NCBI GenBank assembly: GCA_037190175.1
Contig: JBBCJM010000048.1
Coordinates: 42,877-106,876 of the forward strand
DNA length: 64,000 nt
Direction: 5' to 3'
Origin: JBBCJM01 sp037190175
GTDB taxonomy: Bacteria; Pseudomonadota; Alphaproteobacteria; Rhodobacterales; Rhodobacteraceae
A program made the position numbers and the translations under genes. A model generated the notes under the pieces. That model was not told the DNA's origin. It made no database searches and was given only the letters and a program-made list of their open reading frames with translations. Below, one piece after another: positions 56,665-64,000 of the stretch (position 1 is its first letter; each line of letters opens with the position of its first letter).

Positions 56665-57819
56665 ATGACCGACGAGGGCGGCGAGAGGGCGGGGTTGACG
56701 GCATTCTGCCCCGCGCGGCTGTTCGACGGCGCCCGCTGGCACGAGGGCGCGGCGCTGCTGGTCGGGGGGGGAACGGTCCGGGGCATCGTGCCGCGGGCCG
56801 AAGTGCCCCGGGGCGCGCGGGTGGAACCGGCCGGAACGCTGGCGCCGGGCTTCGTCGACCTGCAGGCGAACGGCGGCGGCGGGGTGCTGTTCAACGACGA
56901 CCCCTCGGTCGAAACCATCCGCCGCATCTGCGCCGCCCATGCCCGCACCGGCACCACCGCGCTTCTGCCCACGCTGATCACCGACACCCCCGGGCGCACC
57001 CGCGCGGCGCTGGAGGCCGGGGCCGCGGCCGGCGATGTCCCGGGTTTCGCCGGGCTGCATCTGGAGGGGCCGCACCTGTCGGTCCCCCGCAAGGGCGCGC
57101 ACCGCGCCGACCTGATCCGGCCCATGACGCAGGCGGACCTCGACCTGCTGCTGGAAGCCCGGCCCCGCCTGCCCGCCCTGATGGTGACGGTCGCGCCGGA
57201 GAGCGCGACGCGGGAACAGGTGGCGCGGCTGGCCTCGGCCGGCGTCAAGGTCAGCCTGGGCCACAGCGACTGCACGCTTTCCACCGCGCTCGACCATGCG
57301 CGGGCGGGGGCCAGCCTCGTCACCCACCTCTTCAACGCCATGGGTCCGCTCGGCCACCGCGAGCCCGGCCTGGCGGGCGCGGCGCTGGACCATGGGGGCT
57401 TCAGCGCGGGGCTGATCGCCGACGGCATCCACGTCAGCCCCGCCGCCATCCGCATCGCGCTGCGCGCCAAGGCCGGGCCGGGGACGGTCTTCCTGGTCAC
57501 CGACGCCATGGCGGGTTTCGGCACCGACCTGCCGGGGTTCATGCTGAACGGCCGGCCGGTGCGGCGGCGCGACGGGCGGCTGGTGCTGGAGGACGGCACG
57601 CTGGCGGGGGCGGACATCGACATGGCGGGCGCGATCCGCCTGCTGCACCGCGAGGGCGTGCCGCTGGAGACCGCGCTGGCCATGGCCACGGCCTATCCGG
57701 CCCGGGCGATGGGGCTGGCCCGGGGAACGCTCGCCCCCGGGGCGCGGGCCGACATGGTGGAACTGGACGACAGCCTGCGCCCGCTGCGTACCTGGATCGG
57801 CGGCGAGCCTATCGCCTGA
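56665..57819 (+). CDS. nagA: N-acetylglucosamine-6-phosphate deacetylase
   Basis: Protein of 384 residues; the ATG at 56665 follows GGAGG. Motifs of the amidohydrolase are D-L-Q-A-N-G near residue 68, H-L-E-G-P-H near 130, S-L-G-H-S-D near 200, T-H-L-F-N-A-M near 220 and T-D-A-M near 280 with the catalytic Asp. It deacetylates GlcNAc-6-P in amino-sugar and cell-wall recycling. The first ligand pair is D-L-Q in place of the usual H-x-H, as in many NagA proteins. No nagB neighbours it. Confidence 0.9.
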   Translation: MTDEGGERAGLTAFCPARLFDGARWHEGAALLVGGGTVRGIVPRAEVPRGARVEPAGTLAPGFVDLQANGGGGVLFNDDPSVETIRRICAAHARTGTTALLPTLITDTPGRTRAALEAGAAAGDVPGFAGLHLEGPHLSVPRKGAHRADLIRPMTQADLDLLLEARPRLPALMVTVAPESATREQVARLASAGVKVSLGHSDCTLSTALDHARAGASLVTHLFNAMGPLGHREPGLAGAALDHGGFSAGLIADGIHVSPAAIRIALRAKAGPGTVFLVTDAMAGFGTDLPGFMLNGRPVRRRDGRLVLEDGTLAGADIDMAGAIRLLHREGVPLETALAMATAYPARAMGLARGTLAPGARADMVELDDSLRPLRTWIGGEPIA

Positions 57820-58060
57820 CCGCCCGCGCGCCCCAGATCAGGATGCAGGCGCCGATGATCCCGGCCACCAGATAGCCGATCCAGCCGCCGAACGACACGC
57901 CGAGAAGCCCGAACAGGAAGCTCGCCACCACCGCCCCCACGATCCCGAGGATGATGTTCAGCACGAGCCCGGTGTCGGACTTCATGAAGCTGGAGGCGAT
58001 CCACCCCGCCAGCCCGCCGATGATGATGGCTGCAATCCAGCCGATGCTTGCGTCGTCCAT
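57809..58060 (-). CDS. GlsB/YeaQ-family small membrane protein
   Basis: Protein of 83 residues with three membrane helices and the family pattern I-G-G-L-A-G-W-I-A near the start, N-I-I-L-G-I-V-G-A and F-G-G-W-I-G-Y-L. These transglycosylase-associated proteins are typical general-stress genes. It overlaps the end of nagA (convergent). An EcfG-like site lies 28 bases upstream, sharing its region with the promoter of the divergent phospholipase-D-like gene. Confidence 0.9.
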   Translation of the reverse strand: MDDASIGWIAAIIIGGLAGWIASSFMKSDTGLVLNIILGIVGAVVASFLFGLLGVSFGGWIGYLVAGIIGACILIWGARAVRR

Positions 58061-58087
58061 GGCGTCCCTCCTCGTGCCCTGGCAGTC

Positions 58088-58112
58088 AACTCGCCGCGAG
58101 CGCCCCGGTTCC
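58088..58112 (-). promoter_or_regulatory. EcfG-like promoter of the GlsB/YeaQ-type gene
   Basis: On the minus strand GGAAC (58112-58108) and AGTT (58091-58088) are 16 bp apart. The -10 differs from CGTT by one base. It lies 28 bp before the ATG at 58060. GlsB/YeaQ genes are frequent targets of the stress sigma factor, which supports the call. Confidence 0.55.
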
Positions 58113-58119
58113 CTGCCGT

Positions 58120-58144
58120 GGAACCGGGGCGGGCGCGCGGCGTT
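58120..58144 (+). promoter_or_regulatory. EcfG-type promoter of the phospholipase-D-like gene
   Basis: GGAAC at 58120-58124 and CGTT at 58141-58144 with a 16-bp spacer match the consensus exactly. The downstream ATG is at 58174, 30 bases away. It sits back-to-back with the weaker site for the opposite gene. Confidence 0.8.
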
Positions 58145-58173
58145 GTCCGGCGGGGCCGCAAGGGGGGCGGGGC

Positions 58174-59658
58174 ATGGAGATGACGGCGCTGCGCCTGCTC
58201 GAGCCCGGCCGCAACTGCTGGCGGGTCGAACCCGCCGACCGCTTCGCCTTCATCATCGACGCCGCCGACTATTTCGTCGCCGCCCGCCGGGCGATGCTGA
58301 AGGCGCGTCGCTCGATCCTGCTGATCGGCTGGGACTTCGACGCCCGCATCGCCTTGGGCGAGGGCGAGGACGGCGGGCCGCAGCGGCTGGGCGACTTCAT
58401 CCTCTGGCTGGCCGACCGCACGCCGGCGCTGGAGATCCGGCTCTTACGCTGGGACACCGGGGCGCTGAGGACGCTGTTCCGCGGCAACACGCTGCTGACC
58501 GTGCTGCGCTGGAAGGCGCATCCGCGCATCACGCTGCGGCTGGACGCGGCGCATCCGCTGGCCAGTTCGCATCACCAGAAGATCGTGGTGATCGACGACT
58601 GCATGGCCTTCTGCGGCGGGATCGACATGACCATGCAGCGGTGGGACACGCGCGAGCATCTGGACGACGATCCCCGTCGCATTGGCCCCGGCCGCCGCCC
58701 GCACGGCCCCTGGCACGATGCCGCCAGCGCCTTCGACGGGGCGGCGGCCCGCGCGCTGGGCGACCTGGCCCGCGCCCGCTGGCAGGCGGCGACGGGCGAG
58801 GTGCTGGAGCCCTGCGAGATCTGCCACGACTGCTGGCCCGAGGGGCTAACGCCCACCTTCACCGCCATGCGGCTGGGCATCGCCCGCTCCATCCCCCGGA
58901 TGGAGGGGGTGCAGCCGGTGCACGAGATCGAGGCCGCCTATGTCGACCTGATCGCCTCGGCCCGCCGGATGATCTATGCCGAAAGCCAGTACTTCGCCTC
59001 GCGCCGCATCGCGCGGGCCATCGCCGAGCGGCTGGCGGGCGAGGACCCGCCCGAGATCGTCATCGTCAACCCGCATACCGCCAGCGGCTGGTTGGAGCCG
59101 CTGGCCATGGACACCGCGCGGGCCAAGCTGGTCGAGGCGCTGCGGCGGATCGACCGGCACGGCCGGCTGCGCATCTATCACCCGCAGACCGAGGGCGGTG
59201 CGGGGATCTATGTCCATGCCAAGCTGATGGTGGTGGACGACCGGGTGCTGCGGGTGGGATCGTCGAACTTCAACAACCGCTCCATGCGGCTGGACACCGA
59301 ATGCGACGTGATCCTGGCGGCGGACGAGCCGGGCAACGGCCATCTGGCGGACGAGATCGCGGCGCTGCGGAACGACCTGCTGGCCGAGCATCTGGGGGTC
59401 GCGCCCGCCACGGTCGCGGCGCGGCTGGCCGAGACCGGCTCGCTGATCGCCACGGTGGAGGGGCTGCGCGGCCCCGGCCGGTCGCTGGTGCCCTATGAGA
59501 TCCCCGACCTCAACGGCTTCCAGTCCTGGCTGGCCGAGAACGAGATCCTCGACCCCAACGGGCCGGAGGAAATCTTCGAATCCACCGCGAAACGCGGGCT
59601 GTTCAAGGGGTGGGGGCGGATCCGCGCCCGCCTGCGCCGCCGCGCGGCTCAGCGATAG
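58174..59658 (+). CDS. Phospholipase D-like phosphatidyltransferase/phosphodiesterase
   Basis: Protein of 494 residues. Two HKD sites are present: S-H-H-Q-K-I-V-V-I-D near residue 132 and V-H-A-K-L-M-V-V-D near 347, each followed by G-x-x-x or G-S-S-N-F-N-N-R-S. The layout is that of phospholipase D/cardiolipin-synthase-like enzymes of the VTT-associated group. It starts with L-L-E-P-G-R-N-C-W-R. It may remodel phospholipids under stress. Its end overlaps the DAO gene by about 10 bases. Confidence 0.88.
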   Translation: MEMTALRLLEPGRNCWRVEPADRFAFIIDAADYFVAARRAMLKARRSILLIGWDFDARIALGEGEDGGPQRLGDFILWLADRTPALEIRLLRWDTGALRTLFRGNTLLTVLRWKAHPRITLRLDAAHPLASSHHQKIVVIDDCMAFCGGIDMTMQRWDTREHLDDDPRRIGPGRRPHGPWHDAASAFDGAAARALGDLARARWQAATGEVLEPCEICHDCWPEGLTPTFTAMRLGIARSIPRMEGVQPVHEIEAAYVDLIASARRMIYAESQYFASRRIARAIAERLAGEDPPEIVIVNPHTASGWLEPLAMDTARAKLVEALRRIDRHGRLRIYHPQTEGGAGIYVHAKLMVVDDRVLRVGSSNFNNRSMRLDTECDVILAADEPGNGHLADEIAALRNDLLAEHLGVAPATVAARLAETGSLIATVEGLRGPGRSLVPYEIPDLNGFQSWLAENEILDPNGPEEIFESTAKRGLFKGWGRIRARLRRRAAQR

Positions 59659-60875
59659 CGGAAGACCGCGGCGTCGGGGTCGGGCTTGCCGGCGATGGCC
59701 GCGGCCACGACCTGCGCCGCGATCATCGCGAAGGTGATGCCGTTGCCGCCGAAGCCCATCACCGCGAAGACCCGCTCGAACCCCGGAACCCGGTCGATGA
59801 TCGGCAGCCCGTCACGGGTGACGCCGAAGGGGGCGGACCAGGCATAGGCGGGCCGGCCGATGCGGATGCCGGTCAGGTCGCGGAGCTTGCCCGCGATCGC
59901 CCGCGCCTTCTGCGCCAGCTTGCGGGGGTCGGAGTTGGTATGCGAGGCCGCCTCGTCCTCGCCGCCGGCGATGATCCGCCCGGCCTCGTCGGTGCGGAAG
60001 TAGAGATAGGGGTCGGCGGCCTCCCAGACGATGGTCTCGCGCATCCAGCCCGGCAGGCCGGCCAGCGGGCGCGAGGCCAAGGCCCAGGTCGAGGTCACCC
60101 GGTGCGATTTCGTCTCCATCTGCGGCAGGTATTCATAGCCGGTGCAGAACACCGCGTGCCCGGCCACCGCCACCTCGCCCCTGCGCGTCGCCAAGGCCAC
60201 GCCGCCGGGCAGTTCGGCCATGTCGCAGATCTCCACCGGCGAGGCGAGGCGGGCCTTGCGCGCCAGCGCGGCGTGCAGCAGGCCGGCGGTCAGCTGCGCC
60301 GGATTGGCCGAGGCCGAGGCGGGCGACAGGATCGCCGCCGGCCGGTCGATCCCGAACCGTTCGGCCAGCGCGGCGCGGGGCAGGTATTCGGCGACAAGCC
60401 CGATCCCCTGCCGCGCCCTTGCCTCGGCCGCCAGCGCCCGGGCGCCCATCTCGTCGCCGGCGAGATACAGCGCGGGCTTGCCCCGCATCCCGCAGCCGAT
60501 CCCCAGCCGCCGCACCAGCGCGGCCAGATCGCCCACCGCCCGGGCCGAGCGCAGCCAGGCGGCATCGGCCCCCTCGCCGATCCTGCGGCGCAGGCCGGTC
60601 AGCGGCACGTCGATCTCGTGCTGGATCATCGCGGTCGAGGCGGGGGTGGAGCCGCGCACCGCCGGGCGGCGGTCCAGGATCAGCACCGATTTCCCCGCCC
60701 GGGTCAGCGCCTCGGCCGCCAGCGCGCCGCTGATCCCCGCGCCCACCACGATCACGTCGAAGCGGCCGCGGGGCAGGGAGGGCTCGGCCCTGACCGCCGA
60801 ATGCGGGGTCCTGACCCACAGCGGCGTGCCGGTGCGCAGGTCGTCCGCCCGGGTCTCGGCCTCGCGCCCGGGCAC
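59649..60875 (-). CDS. FAD-dependent amino-acid-oxidase-like (DAO) oxidoreductase
   Basis: Protein of 408 residues from a GTG at 60875, abutting the catalase stop. V-I-V-V-G-A-G-I-S-G-A near residue 42 binds FAD, followed by R-R-P-A-V-R-G-S-T; the C-terminal region has W-S-A-P-F-G-V-T-R-D-G-L-P and M-G-F-G-G-N-G-I-T-F. This is the DAO family pattern (glycine/D-amino-acid oxidase-like). Such enzymes produce H2O2, and the catalase encoded just upstream could remove it (inference). No other start fits well. Confidence 0.84.
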   Translation of the reverse strand: MPGREAETRADDLRTGTPLWVRTPHSAVRAEPSLPRGRFDVIVVGAGISGALAAEALTRAGKSVLILDRRPAVRGSTPASTAMIQHEIDVPLTGLRRRIGEGADAAWLRSARAVGDLAALVRRLGIGCGMRGKPALYLAGDEMGARALAAEARARQGIGLVAEYLPRAALAERFGIDRPAAILSPASASANPAQLTAGLLHAALARKARLASPVEICDMAELPGGVALATRRGEVAVAGHAVFCTGYEYLPQMETKSHRVTSTWALASRPLAGLPGWMRETIVWEAADPYLYFRTDEAGRIIAGGEDEAASHTNSDPRKLAQKARAIAGKLRDLTGIRIGRPAYAWSAPFGVTRDGLPIIDRVPGFERVFAVMGFGGNGITFAMIAAQVVAAAIAGKPDPDAAVFRYR

Positions 60876-62915
60876 TCAGGCCAGATCCCGGACCCCGGGC
60901 TCGCGGGCCCAGTAGCGGCGGGCGGCGGCCTCGGGCAGCGCGGCAAGGTCCACCACGCCCTCGTCCGCCTCGATCCCCGCGCGGTCCAAGAGCGGCTGGG
61001 CGCCGGGGGTATGGCCGATGGCCTTAAGATGCCCGAAGGCGTCCAGCACGAAGCCCACCGCCGCGCCGTCCTTCGCCAGCTTCTGCGCCGCCTCTTCGGT
61101 CAGCACCAGCGCCACCGCGTCGAAGAGCACGGAGGGCGAGCCCGCCAGCTGCCCGTCGGCCTCCACCCGGCCGCCGTCCAGCGCGACGCCGCCCACCTTG
61201 GGCGCGATGATGAAGGGGGTGCCGCCGGCCTCGCGCACCGCCTGCACCAGGCCGTCCAGTTCCGCCTTGTCCGACCCCGGGGCGATCAGGATGCCCAGCT
61301 TGCGGCCCTTCAGCGTCTCGACCCAGTTCTTCTGGATCGACAGCGCGTCTGAGGGGGCGATGTCGATCGGCTCGCGGAAGGTCTCCGGGGCCTCGGGCAG
61401 CTCGATCCCCAGCCCGGTGGCCACCCGCTCGGCCAGTTCCTCGTCGATGTGGCGCAGGTGGCCCACCACCCGGGCGCGGACATGCGGCAACGCCACCTTC
61501 GAGAGTTCGAACACATAGGCCGAGGCGATATGCGCCTGTTCGTTCCCGGTCTGCGAGCGCCAGAAGAGCCGCGCCTGGCTGTAATGGTCGCCGAAGCTCT
61601 CGGCCCGGATCCGCCGCTTCTCCCCCGCCAGCTTCTGCGGCGCGGTCATGAAGCCTTGGTCGCTGGCCCGCGGCCCGGGATCCTCGCCGGCCTCGTCCAG
61701 CGAGTTCGGCTCGTAGTTCGCCCGGCCCCTGGGCACTTGGGTCTGCATCATCCCGTCGCGCATCATGTTGGCGAAGGGGCATTTCGGCGCGTTGACCGGG
61801 ATCTGGTGGAAGTTCGTGGTCCCCAGCCGCGACTTCTGCGTGTCGAGATAGGAGAAGAGCCGCCCCTGCAGCAGCGGGTCGTCGGAAAAGTCGATCCCCG
61901 GCACCACGTTCGAGGGCAGGAAGGCCACCTGCTCGGTCTCGGCGAAGAAGTTGTCGGGGTTGCGGTCCAGCACCAGCCGGCCGACGATCCGCAGCGGAAC
62001 GATCTCCTCCGGCACGATCTTCGTCGGGTCCAGCACGTCCCAGGGCAGGCTGTCGGCCAGCGCCTGGTCGAAGACCTGCACCCCCAGATCCCATTCCGGG
62101 AAGTCCCCGGCCGCGATGGCCTCGAACAGATCCCGGCGGTGATAGTCGTTGTCGGCCCCTTGCAGCTTGGCGCTCTCGTCCCAGACCAGCGACTGCACGC
62201 CCAGCCGCGGCTTCCAGTGAAACTTGACGAACCGTTCCTCTCCGGCCGCGTTCACCAGCTTGAAGGTATTGACCCCGAAGCCCTGCATCATCCGGTAGCT
62301 GCGCGGGATGGCGCGGTCGGACATCGCCCAGGTCACCATGTGCAGGCTTTCCGGCATCAGCGAGACGAAATCCCAGAAGGTATCATGCGCCGAGGCCGCC
62401 TGCGGATAGCCGCGGTCCGCCTCCATCTTCACCGCATGGATCAGGTCGGGGAACTTGATCGCGTCCTGGATGAAGAAGACCGGGATGTTGTTGCCCACCA
62501 GATCCCAGTTGCCCTCTTCGGTATAGAACTTCACCGCGAAGCCGCGCACGTCGCGGGGCGTGTCGACCGAACCCGCGCCCCCGGCGACGGTCGAGAAGCG
62601 GACGAAGACCGGGACGCGCTTGCCCTGTTCCGCGAAAAGGCTCGCCCGCGTCAGCTCGGGGATCGGCGCGGTGCATTCGAAGAACCCGTGCGCGGCCGAA
62701 CCGCGGGCGTGCACGATCCGCTCGGGGATCCGCTCGTGGTCGAAGTGGAAGATCTTCTCCCGCAGGATGAAGTCCTCCAGCAGCGTCGGGCCGCGGTCGC
62801 CGGCGCGCAGGCTGTTCTGGTTGTCGCTGAGGGGGGTGCCGTGGTTGGTGGTCAGGCCGCCGCCGCGCTGCTGGGTTTCGCCCGCGTTGCCGGTCTCGCT
62901 GTCACGCCGTGCCAT
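60876..62915 (-). CDS. katE: Large-subunit catalase with C-terminal amidotransferase-like domain (HPII type)
   Basis: Protein of 679 residues. Catalytic His in R-I-V-H-A-R-G at residue 69, Asn in V-G-N-N-I-P-V-F-F near 142, and the heme-ligand Tyr in F-S-Y-L-D-T-Q-K-S-R near 360. The C-terminal about 150 residues form a class I glutamine-amidotransferase-like domain (L-I-A-P-G-S-D) as in KatE/HPII. It decomposes H2O2. A terminator lies between it and the gene upstream, so it likely has its own promoter, which was not recognised. Confidence 0.93.
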   Translation of the reverse strand: MARRDSETGNAGETQQRGGGLTTNHGTPLSDNQNSLRAGDRGPTLLEDFILREKIFHFDHERIPERIVHARGSAAHGFFECTAPIPELTRASLFAEQGKRVPVFVRFSTVAGGAGSVDTPRDVRGFAVKFYTEEGNWDLVGNNIPVFFIQDAIKFPDLIHAVKMEADRGYPQAASAHDTFWDFVSLMPESLHMVTWAMSDRAIPRSYRMMQGFGVNTFKLVNAAGEERFVKFHWKPRLGVQSLVWDESAKLQGADNDYHRRDLFEAIAAGDFPEWDLGVQVFDQALADSLPWDVLDPTKIVPEEIVPLRIVGRLVLDRNPDNFFAETEQVAFLPSNVVPGIDFSDDPLLQGRLFSYLDTQKSRLGTTNFHQIPVNAPKCPFANMMRDGMMQTQVPRGRANYEPNSLDEAGEDPGPRASDQGFMTAPQKLAGEKRRIRAESFGDHYSQARLFWRSQTGNEQAHIASAYVFELSKVALPHVRARVVGHLRHIDEELAERVATGLGIELPEAPETFREPIDIAPSDALSIQKNWVETLKGRKLGILIAPGSDKAELDGLVQAVREAGGTPFIIAPKVGGVALDGGRVEADGQLAGSPSVLFDAVALVLTEEAAQKLAKDGAAVGFVLDAFGHLKAIGHTPGAQPLLDRAGIEADEGVVDLAALPEAAARRYWAREPGVRDLA

Positions 62916-62988
62916 CTGTCCTGCCTTTCAAGGGTGGGAACCCGGCGGACGACAGGCCGCATGGCCCGCGCGCGGCCCGCGGGGTCAT

Positions 62989-63026
62989 GAAAAAGGGGCG
63001 GCCCGCATTGGGGGAATGCGAGCCGC
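62989..63026 (-). terminator. Rho-independent terminator upstream of the catalase gene
   Basis: On the minus strand the stem GCGGCTCGCATT / AATGCGGGCCGC (62998-63009 with 63015-63026, one G-U pair) is followed by CCCC and TTTTT. It terminates the small gene at 63074-63379 or attenuates read-through into catalase. Confidence 0.75.
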
Positions 63027-63073
63027 GGGCCCGGACGGAGGGAGGGGCCGACCGCCCGGAGCTTTCCGACCGC

Positions 63074-63379
63074 TCAGCGCCGGTCGTCGCCGGCGAAGAG
63101 TCCGCCCAGCAGCAGCCCGGCGGCAAAGGCGATCACCCCCACCGTGGTCAGCGCGGTGGCGGCGGTCACCGGGTTCTCGCGGGCGATCTCGGCGGCGTGG
63201 TGGGCTTGGCGGCGCACCTGCCGCGCGGCGCGGCTGGCGCGCTCGCGGGCGGTGTCATAGGCGTCCTCGGCCTGTTCCGAGGCCCGGGCGGCCAGCGCCT
63301 TGCCCATTTTCGCCATCTCGTCCTTCAGTTCGGCGATCTGGCTTTCGAATTTCGCGCGCATGTCATCGGCTTCGGCCAT
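63074..63379 (-). CDS. DUF883-like/ElaB-type small membrane protein
   Basis: Protein of 101 residues; ATG at 63379. Residues 5-70 form a charged amphipathic helix (A-K-F-E-S-Q-I-A-E-L-K-D, then R-Q-V-R-R-Q-A), followed by A-R-E-N-P and one membrane helix near residues 73-95 ending G-G-L-F-A-G-D-D-R-R. This matches the DUF883/ElaB-like layout of stress-induced membrane proteins. An exact EcfG promoter lies 34-58 bases upstream. Confidence 0.8.
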   Translation of the reverse strand: MAEADDMRAKFESQIAELKDEMAKMGKALAARASEQAEDAYDTARERASRAARQVRRQAHHAAEIARENPVTAATALTTVGVIAFAAGLLLGGLFAGDDRR

Positions 63380-63412
63380 GGCCGGCACTCCTCGTCCGTT
63401 GTTTCGCGGGAC

Positions 63413-63437
63413 AACGGGGCCGGGGCGTTCCGGTTCC
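63413..63437 (-). promoter_or_regulatory. EcfG-type promoter of the DUF883-like gene
   Basis: On the minus strand GGAAC (63437-63433), 16 bp, then CGTT (63416-63413). Exact consensus. The ATG is 33 bases from the -10. This makes the small membrane-protein gene a probable member of the EcfG regulon. Confidence 0.82.
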
Positions 63438-63560
63438 CTCGCATGACGCAGGATCAGGCGCAGGAAATGCCGGCCTGCCCTGCGGGAAACAAAACCCGAT
63501 GCCGGCTGTTTCGCTGCCTGTCGCGTCACCTGCGATGCAACCAGAACAGAGGAGTTTTCC

Positions 63561-64000
63561 ATGAGACGCCTGCTCACGACAACGGCACTGATCGCGGCCT
63601 TCGCGGCTTCGGGGGCGCTGGCCCAGACGGCCGATCCGGTAGCGCCCGGGACCGGAATGCCGACGGTCGTCGCGCCCGAGGGCTTCACGCTCCAGGATGT
63701 GGTGCTGACCGCCGATGAACTGCTGGGCGCCACGGTCTATGACGTGACGGGCGACTCGGTGGGCGAGGTGCAGGATCTGGTCTTCGTGACCGATCCGGCC
63801 GGGGCGGGCACCACCGCCCCGCCCACGGACGGCACCATCACCGGCCCCGACCCCGGCGACACCGGCGCGGCCGACCCGGGCACCGGCCTGACGACGGGCG
63901 GCCAGCCGGCGGACGGCACCCCGGACACCGGCGGCGCGGACACGAGCCCGACCGGCACCGATACGGGCACCACCGGCACCGACAGCGGCACGGCGACCAC
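63561..64000 (+). CDS. Exported PRC-barrel protein with Gly/Thr/Pro low-complexity linker, cut by window edge
   Basis: The ATG at 63561 has GAGGAG upstream and starts a signal peptide (MRRLLTTTALIAAFAASGALA). The PRC-barrel strand pattern follows: D-E-L-L-G-A-T-V-Y-D-V-T-G-D-S-V-G-E-V-Q-D-L-V near residues 52-74. From residue 78 the chain is a low-complexity run of D, T, G, P and A. It reads off the right end after 146 residues. PRC-barrel proteins are often stress-related envelope or RNA-metabolism factors. A GGAAA-N17-TGTT at 63485-63510 might be a degenerate stress promoter. Confidence 0.78.
   Translation, partial: MRRLLTTTALIAAFAASGALAQTADPVAPGTGMPTVVAPEGFTLQDVVLTADELLGATVYDVTGDSVGEVQDLVFVTDPAGAGTTAPPTDGTITGPDPGDTGAADPGTGLTTGGQPADGTPDTGGADTSPTGTDTGTTGTDSGTAT

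Noticed and set aside
63485..63510. GGAAA-N17-TGTT before the PRC-barrel gene as an EcfG promoter
   Set aside because: Two differences from consensus; kept only as a remark in the gene entry.

Overview
The window is high-GC DNA with dense gene packing, many ATGA/GTGA start-stop overlaps, a NepR/EcfG-type stress sigma pair, an FNR-type box, DciA and ExoD. Together these point to an alphaproteobacterium, most likely of the Rhodobacteraceae/Paracoccaceae group (inference from gene content; no rRNA or tRNA gene was seen).

Layout. 1-1622: a Rieske oxygenase cut by the left edge and an orphan-looking LuxR regulator. 1960-16003: a surface block with a giant secreted DUF11-repeat protein, a large outer-membrane beta-barrel stop-to-start with it, and two exported proteins of unknown function. 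16010-17674: a VapBC-type toxin-antitoxin pair and a secreted SGNH-like hydrolase. 17992-21527: a GT2-GtrA fusion, a membrane GT39-like glycosyltransferase and a second methionine aminopeptidase. 21547-29006: an FNR-boxed operon for a divergent Na+-translocating NADH:quinone reductase (nqrABCDEF, apbE, nqrM), extended by a CBS-pair protein and a Tat-exported nitroreductase. 29067-36119: EndoQ-like DNA repair nuclease, DsbA-like oxidoreductase, DciA, MutY, AlkB-like alkane hydroxylase, and a LysR regulator divergent from an SHMT-like PLP enzyme.

36267-50522 is one leftward run of 15 tightly coupled genes: two related cytochrome P450s, three short-chain dehydrogenases, a ThuA-like protein, two FAD-dependent (ketosteroid-dehydrogenase/fumarate-reductase-like) enzymes, an old-yellow-enzyme reductase, a NIPSNAP protein and a complete branched-chain-amino-acid-type ABC importer. 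It looks like an uptake-plus-oxidation pathway for an alicyclic or terpenoid/steroid-like compound; the substrate is unknown. A 45-bp element with an ATCTG-N5-CAGAT dyad occurs upstream of this operon and again in the VOC/SRPBCC divergent region, so the whole 36-53 kb block may be one regulon.

51456-64000: SRPBCC protein, zinc alcohol dehydrogenase and ExoD, followed by a general-stress-response island. nepR and ecfG are divergent, and GGAAC-N16-CGTT promoters stand in front of ecfG, a phospholipase-D-like gene and a small membrane-protein gene, with near-matches before sodC and a GlsB/YeaQ-type gene. NagA, a DAO-like oxidoreductase, a large-subunit catalase and a truncated PRC-barrel protein complete the window.
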